Assembly: GCA_027311125.1 (NCBI GenBank)
Contig: DAICZO010000336.1
Span: 1 to 5,848 of the forward strand
DNA length: 5,848 bases
Direction of reading: 5' to 3'
From: Acidobacteriaceae bacterium
Lineage (GTDB): Bacteria; Acidobacteriota; Terriglobia; Terriglobales; Acidobacteriaceae
The position numbers and the translations under genes are program-made. Below the pieces are notes generated by a model. The model was given only the letters and a program-made list of their open reading frames with translations. It did not search any database and was not told the origin of the DNA. Below, in pieces: positions 1 to 5,848 of the stretch (the first letter of the stretch is position 1; every line of letters starts with the position of its first letter).

Positions 1-1044
1 GTCGAGACCACACCCAACCAACTCCGCTGGGACCCACTCCCCCTGCCCACCGCACCCACCGACTTCATCGAAGGACTCACCACCCTCGCCGGTAACGGCG
101 ACTCCACCATGCACTCCGGCCTGGCCATCCACATCTACGTCGCCAACCAGAGCATGACCGACCGCTTCTTCTACTCTGCCGACGGCGAACTCCTCTTCGT
201 CCCGCAACTCGGACAACTCCGCCTGCACACCGAACTCGGCATCCTCGATCTCGCCCCTGGCGAGATTGCCCTCATCCCGCGCGGCATCAAGTTCCGTGTC
301 GAACTCCTCGACGCCCAGGCCCGCGGCTACCTCTGCGAGAACTACGGAGCCAGCTTCCGCCTGCCCGACCTCGGCCCCATCGGAGCCAACGGCCTCGCCA
401 ACACCCGCGACTTCCTCACCCCGCATGCCGCCTACGACGACCGTGACAGCACCAGTCCCAACGCCTTCCAGGTCGTAGCTAAATTCCACGGCAACCTCTG
501 GGCCGCGGACTTCGACCACTCCCCGCTCGACGTCGTCGCATGGCACGGCAACTACGCCCCCTGCAAATACGACCTCGCCCGCTTCAACTGCATCAACTCC
601 GTCAGCTTCGACCATCCCGACCCGTCCATATACACCGTCCTCACCGCACCCAGTGAGATCCCCGGCATGGCCAACGTCGACTTCGCCATCTTCCCCCCGC
701 GCTGGGTCGTCGCCGAACACACCTTCCGTCCACCCTGGTTCCACCGCAACTTCATGAACGAGTTCATGGGCCTGGTCCACGGTGAGTACGACGCCAAGGC
801 CGAAGGCTTCGTCCCCGGCGGCGCCAGCCTGCACAACTGTATGAGCGGCCACGGCCCCGACGCCGAAACCTTCGAGCGAGCCAGCAACGCCACCCTCCAG
901 CCCACCAAACTCGACGGCACACTCGCCTTCATGTTCGAGACCCGCTTCGTCTGTCGGCCCACCCAGTTCGCCATGGAGACCGCCGCCCGTCAGCACGAGT
1001 ACTACACCTGCTGGCAGTCCCTCAAAAAACACTTCCGGCCATAA
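1..1044 (+). CDS. hmgA: Homogentisate 1,2-dioxygenase, 5'-truncated by the window edge
   Basis: Cytosolic non-haem Fe(II) dioxygenase that opens the ring of homogentisate to maleylacetoacetate in tyrosine/phenylalanine breakdown. The frame is open from base 1 and ends at TAA 1042-1044, giving 347 codons. The first ATG in frame (109) is internal: the codons before it already read as family sequence, including NQLRWDP near the left edge. Other family signatures are GPIGANGLAN, VAWHGNY, FDHPDPSIYTVLTA and FPPRW. The iron ligands known from human HGD (His335, Glu341, His371) match His at 742-744, Glu at 760-762 and His at 850-852, with identical spacing of 6 and 30 residues; the catalytic His292 equivalent lies in the FDHPDPS region near 613. 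By that alignment about 87 N-terminal residues lie outside the window, for a full length near 434, normal for the family (human 445). It converges on the receptor gene. No frameshift or missing catalytic residue is seen. Confidence 0.97.
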   Translation, partial: VETTPNQLRWDPLPLPTAPTDFIEGLTTLAGNGDSTMHSGLAIHIYVANQSMTDRFFYSADGELLFVPQLGQLRLHTELGILDLAPGEIALIPRGIKFRVELLDAQARGYLCENYGASFRLPDLGPIGANGLANTRDFLTPHAAYDDRDSTSPNAFQVVAKFHGNLWAADFDHSPLDVVAWHGNYAPCKYDLARFNCINSVSFDHPDPSIYTVLTAPSEIPGMANVDFAIFPPRWVVAEHTFRPPWFHRNFMNEFMGLVHGEYDAKAEGFVPGGASLHNCMSGHGPDAETFERASNATLQPTKLDGTLAFMFETRFVCRPTQFAMETAARQHEYYTCWQSLKKHFRP

Positions 1045-1068
1045 ACCCGCATTACCAGCCTCAACTGC

Positions 1069-1107
1069 AAAAATGATGGCGCGCCCAGTACCTCAGGTCG
1101 CGCCATC
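1069..1107 (-). terminator. Intrinsic terminator between convergent genes, best for the minus strand
   Basis: A perfect 9-bp stem is formed by GATGGCGCG (1075-1083) and CGCGCCATC (1099-1107) around a 15-base loop. Read on the minus strand, the stem is followed after one base by TTTTT (complement of A-run 1069-1073), the classic Rho-independent arrangement, 27 bases past the receptor stop codon at 1134-1136. On the plus strand the stem is followed only by GTCTTGTCC, so it would be a weaker terminator for hmgA, though it probably serves both directions. Confidence 0.8.
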
Positions 1108-1133
1108 GTCTTGTCCACCCGCTGCAACGCCGT

Positions 1134-4073
1134 CTAGAAGTTGAACGAAGCCGTCAGACTGATCCGGCGCACCGAAGCATTGCTGCTGTATATGCCTCCA
1201 GCCAGCTCCTGCGCCTGCCCAAACTTGCTCGAACTCAACACCCCAATCGGCGGCTGCGTGTCCAGGAAATTGAACAGGTTCTGCACAATCACGCCCACGG
1301 CCAGGTTGTAGCGTCGGCCAGAGCTTGCGCCGCCAAAGCCGCCCGGACCACCACCACGACCGCCGCGCGGACCACCCAGACCTCCAGGCCCGCCAGGACC
1401 ACCCGGACCGCCTTGATTGCCGGCTTTTGCACCCGTGCTCTGGCCAAAGCCAAACGTCTTCGTCACCCGCAGATTGGTCGTAAACAATACCGGCCCTGTC
1501 CCATAGTTGATCGGAATCCGCGGCACATTCTGGTTCGGCGTCACCAGCACCCCGTTGATCATGCGAGGCTGTAGCTTGTCGAAGCTGCCATACTTCGTCA
1601 CCACCAGGTTGTCCGGCAACGTCGTCGCACTCGCAAACGCAGGCCGATCGTTGAAGATCGTGTCGTTGTTAAGATCGCTGCCCACCGTAATGTTGAACGG
1701 CGCACCCGACGACGCAACAATAAACGGGCTCATCGAAATCAAATACGGCAACGATATGCTGCCGCCAAAGAACAACCGGCTGCGCGTATCGAAACTCGCT
1801 CGCCCATAGTCCGCGCCAATGTTGTACGGCTGCGACGGGTACGAGTTGATGCCGCCCGTATCCGCATTCGCAAAGTTCAGCACATAGTAGCCAAACAGCG
1901 AGTAGCGCCCCTGGCTGAAGCGGAAGTTGCTGATCAACTGCTGCTGCCGGAACACGCCCTCCGACTGGTACTGGTTGAACACCGGCGGCGAACCGCCACC
2001 TGTCCCCGGCGTCGGATACACATAGTTGCCATTCGCATCCACCGTCGGCGCATTCACATTCTGGCTCAGGAACTGGTGCACGCCCCGCGAGTTCAGATAG
2101 TTCACCGACAACGTCGCCCCGCGGAACAACTGCTGGTCCGCACCCACCGCAAACTGCATCGTGTACGGCGTCCGCAGCTTCGGATCGGCCGTGTACGTCG
2201 AAAGACCGCTGCTCGAGCCCGCACCGCAGTTACTCACCGAAGTCGGCGAGCAGGGTGCTGCCGTCGTCCCCGGATTCACCACCAGCGACTGCACCTGGTT
2301 CACGCCATTCTCGCGCACCGTCGTCAGCACATTCGTCAGGTTGTAGCGATCGTAGAACATGCCGAAACCGCCGCGCAACACCGTCTTCGGGCTGCCCTTC
2401 GCACTCCCCAGCCCATACGCAAACGACATACGCGGAGCGAAATCATGGTGATCGCCCAACTGGTTCTGCGTCTCATACCGAAGCCCGTAGCTCACCGTCA
2501 GGTTCGGACGCGGATGCCAGTCATCCTCGGCATACAGCCCCAGGTCCGTCACCGTTGCATTCACTGATCCGTTCACCTGCGTAATGCTGTACTGGCTCGG
2601 CGTATTCGCCTCATACGCATTCAGGCTGTTGTACGTAAAGATGCCATTCGTGCCCGCGGTCGTGCTGTTCGCCTCGCGATTGATCCGCAGTCTGCCGCCC
2701 ATCCGGATGAAGTTCTTCTTCAACTGCACCGACGTGTAATTCTGAAACTCGAAGTGTGCCTGCCGGTCCGAGCCGCTACCCGAAGCAGCACCACCATTCT
2801 GGAACGAACCCTGCACATTCACCAGCGGAGCCGTGCTGACCGCCGTATTCGTGCTGCGATTCCGCTGAAACTCAAACCGCGTCTCGTTGATAATCCGCGC
2901 ACTCACAATCTGCGTGTCGCTGATCTGAATCTCGCCCTCGGAGCTACTGATATTCACCGCTCCCACCGGCAGCGCAAAGCCTCCCACATTGGTATTCGTC
3001 TGGTCGTTCTGCGAGTACTGGAACCGCGTCACCAACGTGTTCTTCTCGCCCAGCGCCAGGTCGATCCGCGGGCTGATATCCGTGCGCACCTGCGGAAACG
3101 GCGTCGACGCATAGTACGGAGCCACCGTGCAACCCAACTGACCCGGAGCGCAAATCACGTTCGTCGTCGGATCATTCGTCAGAATCACGCCATTCACCAA
3201 CGCGTTGTCCTGAATATCGCGGTGCGATCCCGACAACGTAAACGAAGCCGTGTGCGTCAGCGGACCCGTCACATTCCCAAACATGAAAATCGTATGGTAC
3301 GGAGGCTGAACCGCCGCCGTCTGCGTCGGCAGCAGTCCAACATTCAACAGTGGGTTGCCATTGTTGAACGCAATATCGTTCCCGTTCATCTGGAACGACC
3401 CATGAAACTTGTCCGTGCCCGGCTTCGTGAACACCTCCACGCGCCCATACCCAACGCGATCGTACTGCGCCGAAAACGGATTCTGATTGATCCGTATCTC
3501 GCGGATCGAAGACTTCGGCGGCAACTGCCCACCCGTAAATCCATCAATATAAATCTGCCCGCCATTCGGTCCCGACGCAGGCCCCGCCAGCGCCGTCAAC
3601 TCCGACGACAACTCATCCGGATCATCCGACAACGCATCCAGATCCTTGCCCTTGATCACCGTGGAACTCGCATTGCTGTCCTGGTCCACGCTCAACGTCG
3701 TCGAGGTCGTCGAGACCTGCACCTCCTGCGACTGCGTCTGGATCGCCATCTTAGCATCCAGCGTCAGCGACTGCCCCGCCGTCACCCGCACGCCCTGCCG
3801 CACATACGTCGCAAACCCCGGCATCGTCACCGTCAGCGAGTACGTCCCCGCCGGAACGTTATTCACCGTATAGCTGCCATCGCTCTGCGACAGCGTCGTC
3901 AGCGCCTTGCCACTCGCCGGCGTCAACGTCACAGTCGCTCCCGGAATCACCGCGCTATCCGGGTCCGCCACCAGTCCATGCACCGTCGCAGGCATCTGCT
4001 GCCCCACCAAAACCATGGGAACCAAAATCACAAAAAGAAACAAAAAAGACTTCAACGCTGCTCGAAATGGCAT
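1134..4073 (-). CDS. TonB-dependent receptor, Oar-like, with N-terminal carboxypeptidase-regulatory-like domain
   Basis: Outer-membrane beta-barrel transporter of 979 residues; the substrate cannot be read from sequence. The start at 4073 is preferred over an in-frame ATG at 4241 because it begins a clear signal peptide (MPFRAALKS followed by a hydrophobic LFLFVILVPMVLVG core) and has AGGAG at 4079-4083, five bases upstream; the 56 residues before it are Arg/Ser-rich and unlike a leader. Domains: signal peptide ~1-25; carboxypeptidase-regulatory-like/Ig-like fold ~30-112 (VHGLVADPDSAVIPGATVTL, DGSYTVNNVPAGTYSL); plug ~116-225 (QIYIDGF, SIREIRI, GYGRVEVFTKPG); barrel ~226-979 ending SLTASFNF, the terminal-Phe signal used by the outer-membrane assembly machinery. 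No convincing TonB box is visible. Residues ~886-915 are a Gly/Pro/Arg low-complexity insert between barrel strands. Length and layout fit the roughly 1000-residue acidobacterial Oar-like proteins; such receptors are often linked to sugar or peptide uptake, but that is not shown here. It lies 178 bases downstream of the DUF5666-repeat gene in the same direction. Confidence 0.92.
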   Translation of the reverse strand: MPFRAALKSFLFLFVILVPMVLVGQQMPATVHGLVADPDSAVIPGATVTLTPASGKALTTLSQSDGSYTVNNVPAGTYSLTVTMPGFATYVRQGVRVTAGQSLTLDAKMAIQTQSQEVQVSTTSTTLSVDQDSNASSTVIKGKDLDALSDDPDELSSELTALAGPASGPNGGQIYIDGFTGGQLPPKSSIREIRINQNPFSAQYDRVGYGRVEVFTKPGTDKFHGSFQMNGNDIAFNNGNPLLNVGLLPTQTAAVQPPYHTIFMFGNVTGPLTHTASFTLSGSHRDIQDNALVNGVILTNDPTTNVICAPGQLGCTVAPYYASTPFPQVRTDISPRIDLALGEKNTLVTRFQYSQNDQTNTNVGGFALPVGAVNISSSEGEIQISDTQIVSARIINETRFEFQRNRSTNTAVSTAPLVNVQGSFQNGGAASGSGSDRQAHFEFQNYTSVQLKKNFIRMGGRLRINREANSTTAGTNGIFTYNSLNAYEANTPSQYSITQVNGSVNATVTDLGLYAEDDWHPRPNLTVSYGLRYETQNQLGDHHDFAPRMSFAYGLGSAKGSPKTVLRGGFGMFYDRYNLTNVLTTVRENGVNQVQSLVVNPGTTAAPCSPTSVSNCGAGSSSGLSTYTADPKLRTPYTMQFAVGADQQLFRGATLSVNYLNSRGVHQFLSQNVNAPTVDANGNYVYPTPGTGGGSPPVFNQYQSEGVFRQQQLISNFRFSQGRYSLFGYYVLNFANADTGGINSYPSQPYNIGADYGRASFDTRSRLFFGGSISLPYLISMSPFIVASSGAPFNITVGSDLNNDTIFNDRPAFASATTLPDNLVVTKYGSFDKLQPRMINGVLVTPNQNVPRIPINYGTGPVLFTTNLRVTKTFGFGQSTGAKAGNQGGPGGPGGPGGLGGPRGGRGGGPGGFGGASSGRRYNLAVGVIVQNLFNFLDTQPPIGVLSSSKFGQAQELAGGIYSSNASVRRISLTASFNF
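1329..1418 (-). repeat. Gly-Pro-Gly / Arg-Gly-Gly low-complexity segment inside the receptor
   Basis: Thirty codons (receptor residues ~886-915) are almost only Gly, Pro and Arg: GGPGGPGGPGG followed by GGPRGGRGGGPGGFGG. The repeat unit is GGP, with imperfect DNA copies of about 9 bases. It sits between a barrel strand ending in TKTFGFG and one starting RRYNLAVGV, so it would be a flexible loop or turn at the barrel surface. It stays in frame and the barrel resumes normally after it. Confidence 0.85.
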
Positions 4074-4078
4074 TGCTA

Positions 4079-4084
4079 CTCCTG
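4079..4084 (-). promoter_or_regulatory. Ribosome binding site deciding the receptor start
   Basis: The minus strand reads CAGGAG followed by TAGCA and then ATG at 4073, a five-base spacing. A pyrimidine-rich stretch (minus strand TTTATCTTTTTTGTTTTC, 4085-4102) lies just upstream, which could help ribosome loading. The site supports the 4073 start over the longer reading frame. Confidence 0.75.
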
Positions 4085-4206
4085 AAAACAAAAAAGATAA
4101 ATTCCTTCCATCCACCTGCGGATGGGTTGTAGTCTCGCGACGGCTACAGCAACTGCCGCTCGTCATCAATCTCAATCTCGGTCGCAATGCCGTCTCCTGC
4201 CTTGCA

Positions 4207-4230
4207 GACGGAACTGCCCCACTCCGTTTA
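4207..4230 (-). promoter_or_regulatory. Weak ECF-type promoter-like match before the receptor gene
   Basis: The minus strand shows TAAAC (4226-4230), 15 bases, then CGTC (4207-4210). ECF sigma factors often use an AAC-containing -35 element and a CGT-containing -10 element about 16 bases apart. The spacing here is one base short and the elements are partial, so this may be chance. A start near 4200 would leave a leader of roughly 125 bases. Confidence 0.2.
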
Positions 4231-4251
4231 CTCCCCAGCAACGGACAACGA

Positions 4252-5460
4252 CTAATTGCCGCCCTCCGGTACTGCGCCGCCCATCGTCCATGGCGAAAGC
4301 GTCATCGCAGGCGTCCCGCTCGGGGTCGCTGCCAGTATCGGTTCCACTCCCGACAGCAGCGTCACCGCCGTCACCGTCGCGCTGCCCGGGTCTGTCTGTG
4401 AGGCCACGATCATCACCGCGTCACCCACCTTCAAATCTGCTACCGTCTCGCTCGGCAGCTTCGCCAGCATCTGCGAGAGGTCCATCCCGGCCGACCGCGT
4501 CGCACCGTCGCCTGCACCAGCAGCGGCGCCAGCACCACCAGATGCAGCGCCCGCATGACCACCGCCCGCACCAGCAACTCCAGCAGCAGCACCACCCTTA
4601 GCCCGCGCCGCAAACATCGCCGCAGCCCGTTCCGGCAGGTGCCGCAGATCCGAGTTCGCCGTCACCTTCACCGTCATCATCTTCTTCGTCGCCAGATCCT
4701 TCAGCGTGATTGTCCCCGCACTCGCATCCAACGTCGCAATCGTACCCGCCAGGTTCTTGAACGATCCGCTCACCACCTCTTCCGCCTGCAACGAGCTGCC
4801 ATCCTCCGACTTCGTCCCGCGCACCCGCAACTGGTCGCCTGGCTGTATCTGCTCCATCGTGCCCAGCTTCGCATCTTCAAACTTGATCGAGTCCCCGGCA
4901 TACCGCCGGAAGATCGTGCTCTTGCCCGTCTGCACCTGAATCTTCTTCGCGCCCGCCGTCACCACCACCGTGCCCGTAGCCGCATCCACCGAACTCACAA
5001 TCCCGCCCGTCCCACGCTTCTGCCAGTCCGCCTGCTCCAGCGCATGCTTCTGCGCGATGTCAGTCGACTTCATCAGAATCACCCGCGACGCAGCCAATGC
5101 ACTCGCCGTATCCCCCGCCTTGCCCGACACCAGCACCCGGTCGCCCACCGCGATATCCGCCAGCGCAATCGCCTGCGCCGACTTCAGATCTTTGCTGCCC
5201 GGTTCAATCTGCAGAATCCGCGCACCGTCCACCACGCTTACCGTCACAGACTGTCCCGCGTCCGTCGTCAGTGTCATCGTGCTGCCCGCGATCGCCTTTA
5301 CCGTACCGATCTGCCTCGCCGCCGCAGCAGCAGGAGCAGCGGCCTGGGCCTGCGCATACACCGCACCAGCCAACCCATCCACAGCCACCACCGGCCACAT
5401 TCCGGCCAGCAACACCATCACCACACGATAAAAAACAGTCCTGCCAGAGTTCACAGACAT
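4252..5460 (-). CDS. Exported protein with three DUF5666-like beta units and an Ala/Gly-rich insert
   Basis: A 402-residue protein of unknown biochemical role, predicted to be exported. The ATG at 5460 is chosen because GAGGAAG (5465-5471) is well placed before it; an in-frame TTG at 5478 would add six residues but lies upstream of that site. Residues ~10-36 form a signal peptide (hydrophobic core VVMVLLAGMWPVVAV, likely cut near VYA/QAQA). Then come three related units: ~50-130, ~151-232 and ~237-371. Each has a 'G-T/I-V..(D)..GT-hydrophobic strand' opening and a closing turn: IAVGDRVLVSG (103-113), IQPGDQLRVRG (205-215) and LKVGDAVMIVA (343-353). This matches the small beta-barrel pattern of DUF5666 domains, seen in many acidobacterial secreted proteins. 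The third unit is split by residues ~274-338, including an almost pure Ala/Gly run at ~288-320. The tail (~372-402) is Pro/Gly-rich without strands. It precedes the receptor gene in the same direction, so a shared envelope role is possible. Domain family assignment is by pattern recognition only. Confidence 0.85.
   Translation of the reverse strand: MSVNSGRTVFYRVVMVLLAGMWPVVAVDGLAGAVYAQAQAAAPAAAAARQIGTVKAIAGSTMTLTTDAGQSVTVSVVDGARILQIEPGSKDLKSAQAIALADIAVGDRVLVSGKAGDTASALAASRVILMKSTDIAQKHALEQADWQKRGTGGIVSSVDAATGTVVVTAGAKKIQVQTGKSTIFRRYAGDSIKFEDAKLGTMEQIQPGDQLRVRGTKSEDGSSLQAEEVVSGSFKNLAGTIATLDASAGTITLKDLATKKMMTVKVTANSDLRHLPERAAAMFAARAKGGAAAGVAGAGGGHAGAASGGAGAAAGAGDGATRSAGMDLSQMLAKLPSETVADLKVGDAVMIVASQTDPGSATVTAVTLLSGVEPILAATPSGTPAMTLSPWTMGGAVPEGGN
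4486..4599 (-). repeat. Ala/Gly-rich low-complexity insert in the DUF5666-repeat protein
   Basis: Residues ~288-325 are nearly all Ala and Gly with a single His (KGGAAAGVAGAGG, GHAGAASGGAGAAAGAG). They separate the first strands of the third DUF5666-like unit (ending near SDLRHLPE) from its closing LKVGDAVMIVA strand pair. The DNA is built from imperfect GCN/GGN codon repeats. It looks like a flexible linker expanded within a folded unit, with the reading frame kept. Confidence 0.8.
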
Positions 5461-5464
5461 CTTG

Positions 5465-5471
5465 CTTCCTC
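5465..5471 (-). promoter_or_regulatory. Ribosome binding site deciding the DUF5666-gene start
   Basis: The minus strand reads GAGGAAG followed by CAAG and ATG at 5460; the AGGA core is six bases from the ATG. The alternative TTG at 5478 lies upstream of this site and has no comparable purine-rich motif at the right distance, so the ATG start is favoured. Confidence 0.75.
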
Positions 5472-5585
5472 GCTTCAATCAAACAGAAAATGAGCACCAA
5501 CAACGGGCAACATCCACACCGCAGCAGGACATCGTCCCACGGAGCAGACCTACAACATGGGTAGTTCAAAGGTAGCGCTGGAAGA

Positions 5586-5613
5586 GATACGAATCAGTAA
5601 TGCAAAAGTTTCG
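5586..5613 (-). promoter_or_regulatory. Candidate ECF-sigma-type promoter for the DUF5666-repeat gene
   Basis: The minus strand contains CGAAAC (5608-5613), exactly 16 bases, then CGTATC (5586-5591). This resembles the TGAAAC-N16-CGTA pattern known for Bacillus SigW-type ECF sigma factors, and more loosely the AAC / CGT core shared by many ECF groups. Transcription would start near 5579, giving a leader of about 120 bases before the ATG at 5460. No better -35/-10 pair of the housekeeping kind was found in the gap. The match is by eye; the species' own ECF consensus is unknown. Confidence 0.4.
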
Positions 5614-5635
5614 GTCACGGAATAATTCCGTCACC
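5613..5635. promoter_or_regulatory. 23-base near-perfect dyad, candidate operator
   Basis: The inverted repeat is ACGGAAT-A-ATTCCGT (5617-5631), extended outward by GGT and ACC after one mismatched C/C pair (bases 5616 and 5632), so ten of eleven pairs match around a central A at 5624. Its edge touches the -35-like element at 5608-5613, and its centre would sit about 45 bases upstream of the predicted start point, a usual place for an activator or a repressor blocking the -35 region. If the promoter is right, the dyad is not transcribed from it, which favours a protein-binding DNA site over an RNA hairpin. Confidence 0.5.
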
Positions 5636-5661
5636 TCGCCGCAACCTGCGGAGTCCAAGCC

Positions 5662-5684
5662 GGGACGAAGGCGACCTTCGTTCC
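5662..5684. other. Strong hairpin in the gap downstream of the partial right-edge gene
   Basis: GGGACGAAGG (5662-5671) and CCTTCGTTCC (5675-5684) pair over 10 bp with one G-T wobble around a CGA loop. It lies about 50 bases past the stop of the minus-strand gene at the right edge, where a terminator would be expected, but neither side carries a T-run. A smaller 5-bp hairpin (CCGCA/TGCGG, 5639-5651) is next to it. It may be a terminator without a U-tract, an mRNA 3'-end stabiliser, or one copy of an extragenic palindromic repeat. Confidence 0.55.
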
Positions 5685-5731
5685 TCTTACTTCCACTCCA
5701 GTGTAGCCGTCCGCACAAACCATTCGCAATA

Positions 5732-5848
5732 TCAATCAGTTACCGTCATCGCATCCAGCCCCACCGCCCTCGCAGCCGCAGCCTTAGCCACCACCGCAAG
5801 ACTGTCCGGCGGCAGCACCACAACACCCGCGGCCCCATCCACGCCAAC
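5732..5848 (-). CDS. C-terminal end of an unidentified protein, possibly RraA family
   Basis: The minus strand is open from the right edge to TGA at 5732-5734, giving 38 codons. Codons end mostly in G or C, as in the other genes. The peptide begins VGVDGAAGVVVLPPDSLAVV and continues with an Ala-rich helix ending in AMTVTD. A 'DG-x-x-V-V-V-hydrophobic-P' strand followed by an Ala-rich helix is the usual ending of RraA-like proteins (regulator of RNase E activity / demethylmenaquinone-methyltransferase-like fold, which includes some aldolases of aromatic breakdown). This rests on a short resemblance, so the family is tentative; coding status is more secure than identity. The gene points the same way as the DUF5666 and receptor genes but is separated from them by 271 bases containing a candidate promoter. 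Confidence 0.5.
   Translation of the reverse strand, partial: VGVDGAAGVVVLPPDSLAVVAKAAAARAVGLDAMTVTD

Larger units (their letters stand above)
4074..4251. other. Leader/intergenic region between the DUF5666-repeat gene and the receptor gene
   Basis: No coding frame here is convincing. On the minus strand, reading toward the receptor, it holds three short inverted repeats: 4190-4195/4206-4211 (6 bp, 10-base loop), 4128-4134/4139-4148 (TGTAGTC with GA-CGG-CTACA, a 3-base bulge) and 4108-4113/4120-4125 (CCATCC/GGATGG, 6-base loop), then the pyrimidine tract and ribosome binding site. None has a T-run placed like a normal terminator, so readthrough from the upstream gene is plausible. The hairpins are short enough to arise by chance in GC-rich DNA. 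Confidence 0.45.

Noticed and set aside
109..1044. ATG at 109 as the start of the homogentisate dioxygenase gene
   Set aside because: The upstream codons in the same frame encode conserved family sequence (NQLRWDP), so this Met is internal and the gene is cut by the window edge.
3697..3714. Tandem GTCGTCGAG x2 repeat
   Set aside because: It lies inside the receptor gene and simply encodes a Ser/Thr-rich linker between the N-terminal domain and the plug; two copies of 9 bases are not notable.
2754..4085. Long plus-strand open frame of 443 codons opposite the receptor gene
   Set aside because: Its product is extremely Arg/His/Gln-rich, as expected from the antisense of a GC-rich gene, with no recognisable domain; the minus-strand frame encodes a clear receptor.
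4085..4125. Hairpin CCATCC/GGATGG plus T-rich tract as a terminator before the receptor gene
   Set aside because: The T-run on the minus strand starts about ten bases after the 6-bp stem, too far for a normal intrinsic terminator, and the tract is better read as part of the translation start region.
4074..4241. N-terminal extension of the receptor to an ATG at 4241
   Set aside because: The extra 56 residues are Arg/Ser-rich and would bury the signal peptide, while a good ribosome binding site and signal peptide mark the start at 4073.
4555..5493. Plus-strand open frame of 312 codons opposite the DUF5666-repeat gene
   Set aside because: Arg/His-rich antisense shadow with no domain or ribosome binding site; the minus-strand frame has a signal peptide and repeated domains.
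5204..5569. Minus-strand Cys-rich open frame overlapping the start of the DUF5666-repeat gene
   Set aside because: It overlaps the signal peptide and first domain of the real gene in another frame, and its Cys-rich composition follows from the out-of-frame Ala/Gln codons.

Overview
The window reads as chromosomal DNA from a GC-rich, Gram-negative soil-type bacterium, most likely an acidobacterium (Terriglobia/Acidobacteriaceae-like). The main reason is a large outer-membrane receptor with the 'Oar-like' layout typical of that group: signal peptide, carboxypeptidase-regulatory-like domain, plug, long beta-barrel, C-terminal Phe. This placement is an inference from protein architecture and composition; no rRNA or other marker gene is present.

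Layout. (1) Bases 1-1044, plus strand: the C-terminal ~80% of homogentisate 1,2-dioxygenase (hmgA), open at the left edge, with all three iron ligands visible. (2) Bases 1045-1133: short gap between convergent genes, holding a strong hairpin with a T-run on the minus-strand side, which is a good intrinsic terminator for the minus-strand genes. (3) Bases 1134-4073, minus: a 979-residue TonB-dependent receptor of the Oar-like type, with an odd Gly-Pro/Arg-Gly-rich low-complexity segment inside the last part of the barrel. (4) Bases 4074-4251: 178-base leader with small hairpins and a pyrimidine-rich tract before the receptor's ribosome binding site. (5) Bases 4252-5460, minus: a 402-residue exported protein made of three DUF5666-like beta units, the third split by an Ala/Gly-rich insert. 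(6) Bases 5461-5731: regulatory-looking gap with an ECF-type promoter match, an abutting 23-base near-perfect dyad, and a separate strong hairpin. (7) Bases 5732-5848, minus: the last 38 codons of another gene, possibly an RraA-family protein.

How the genes relate. The DUF5666-repeat gene and the receptor gene run in the same direction, both encode envelope proteins and share the terminator at 1069-1107, so they may form one unit in which a secreted/periplasmic protein works with an outer-membrane transporter; this is inference. hmgA belongs to tyrosine/phenylalanine catabolism and faces the pair convergently, so it is probably regulated separately. Nothing here looks like a mobile element, CRISPR array or RNA gene. 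The most interesting parts are the promoter/dyad arrangement upstream of the DUF5666 gene, the interrupted triple-repeat DUF5666 protein and the low-complexity insert in the receptor.
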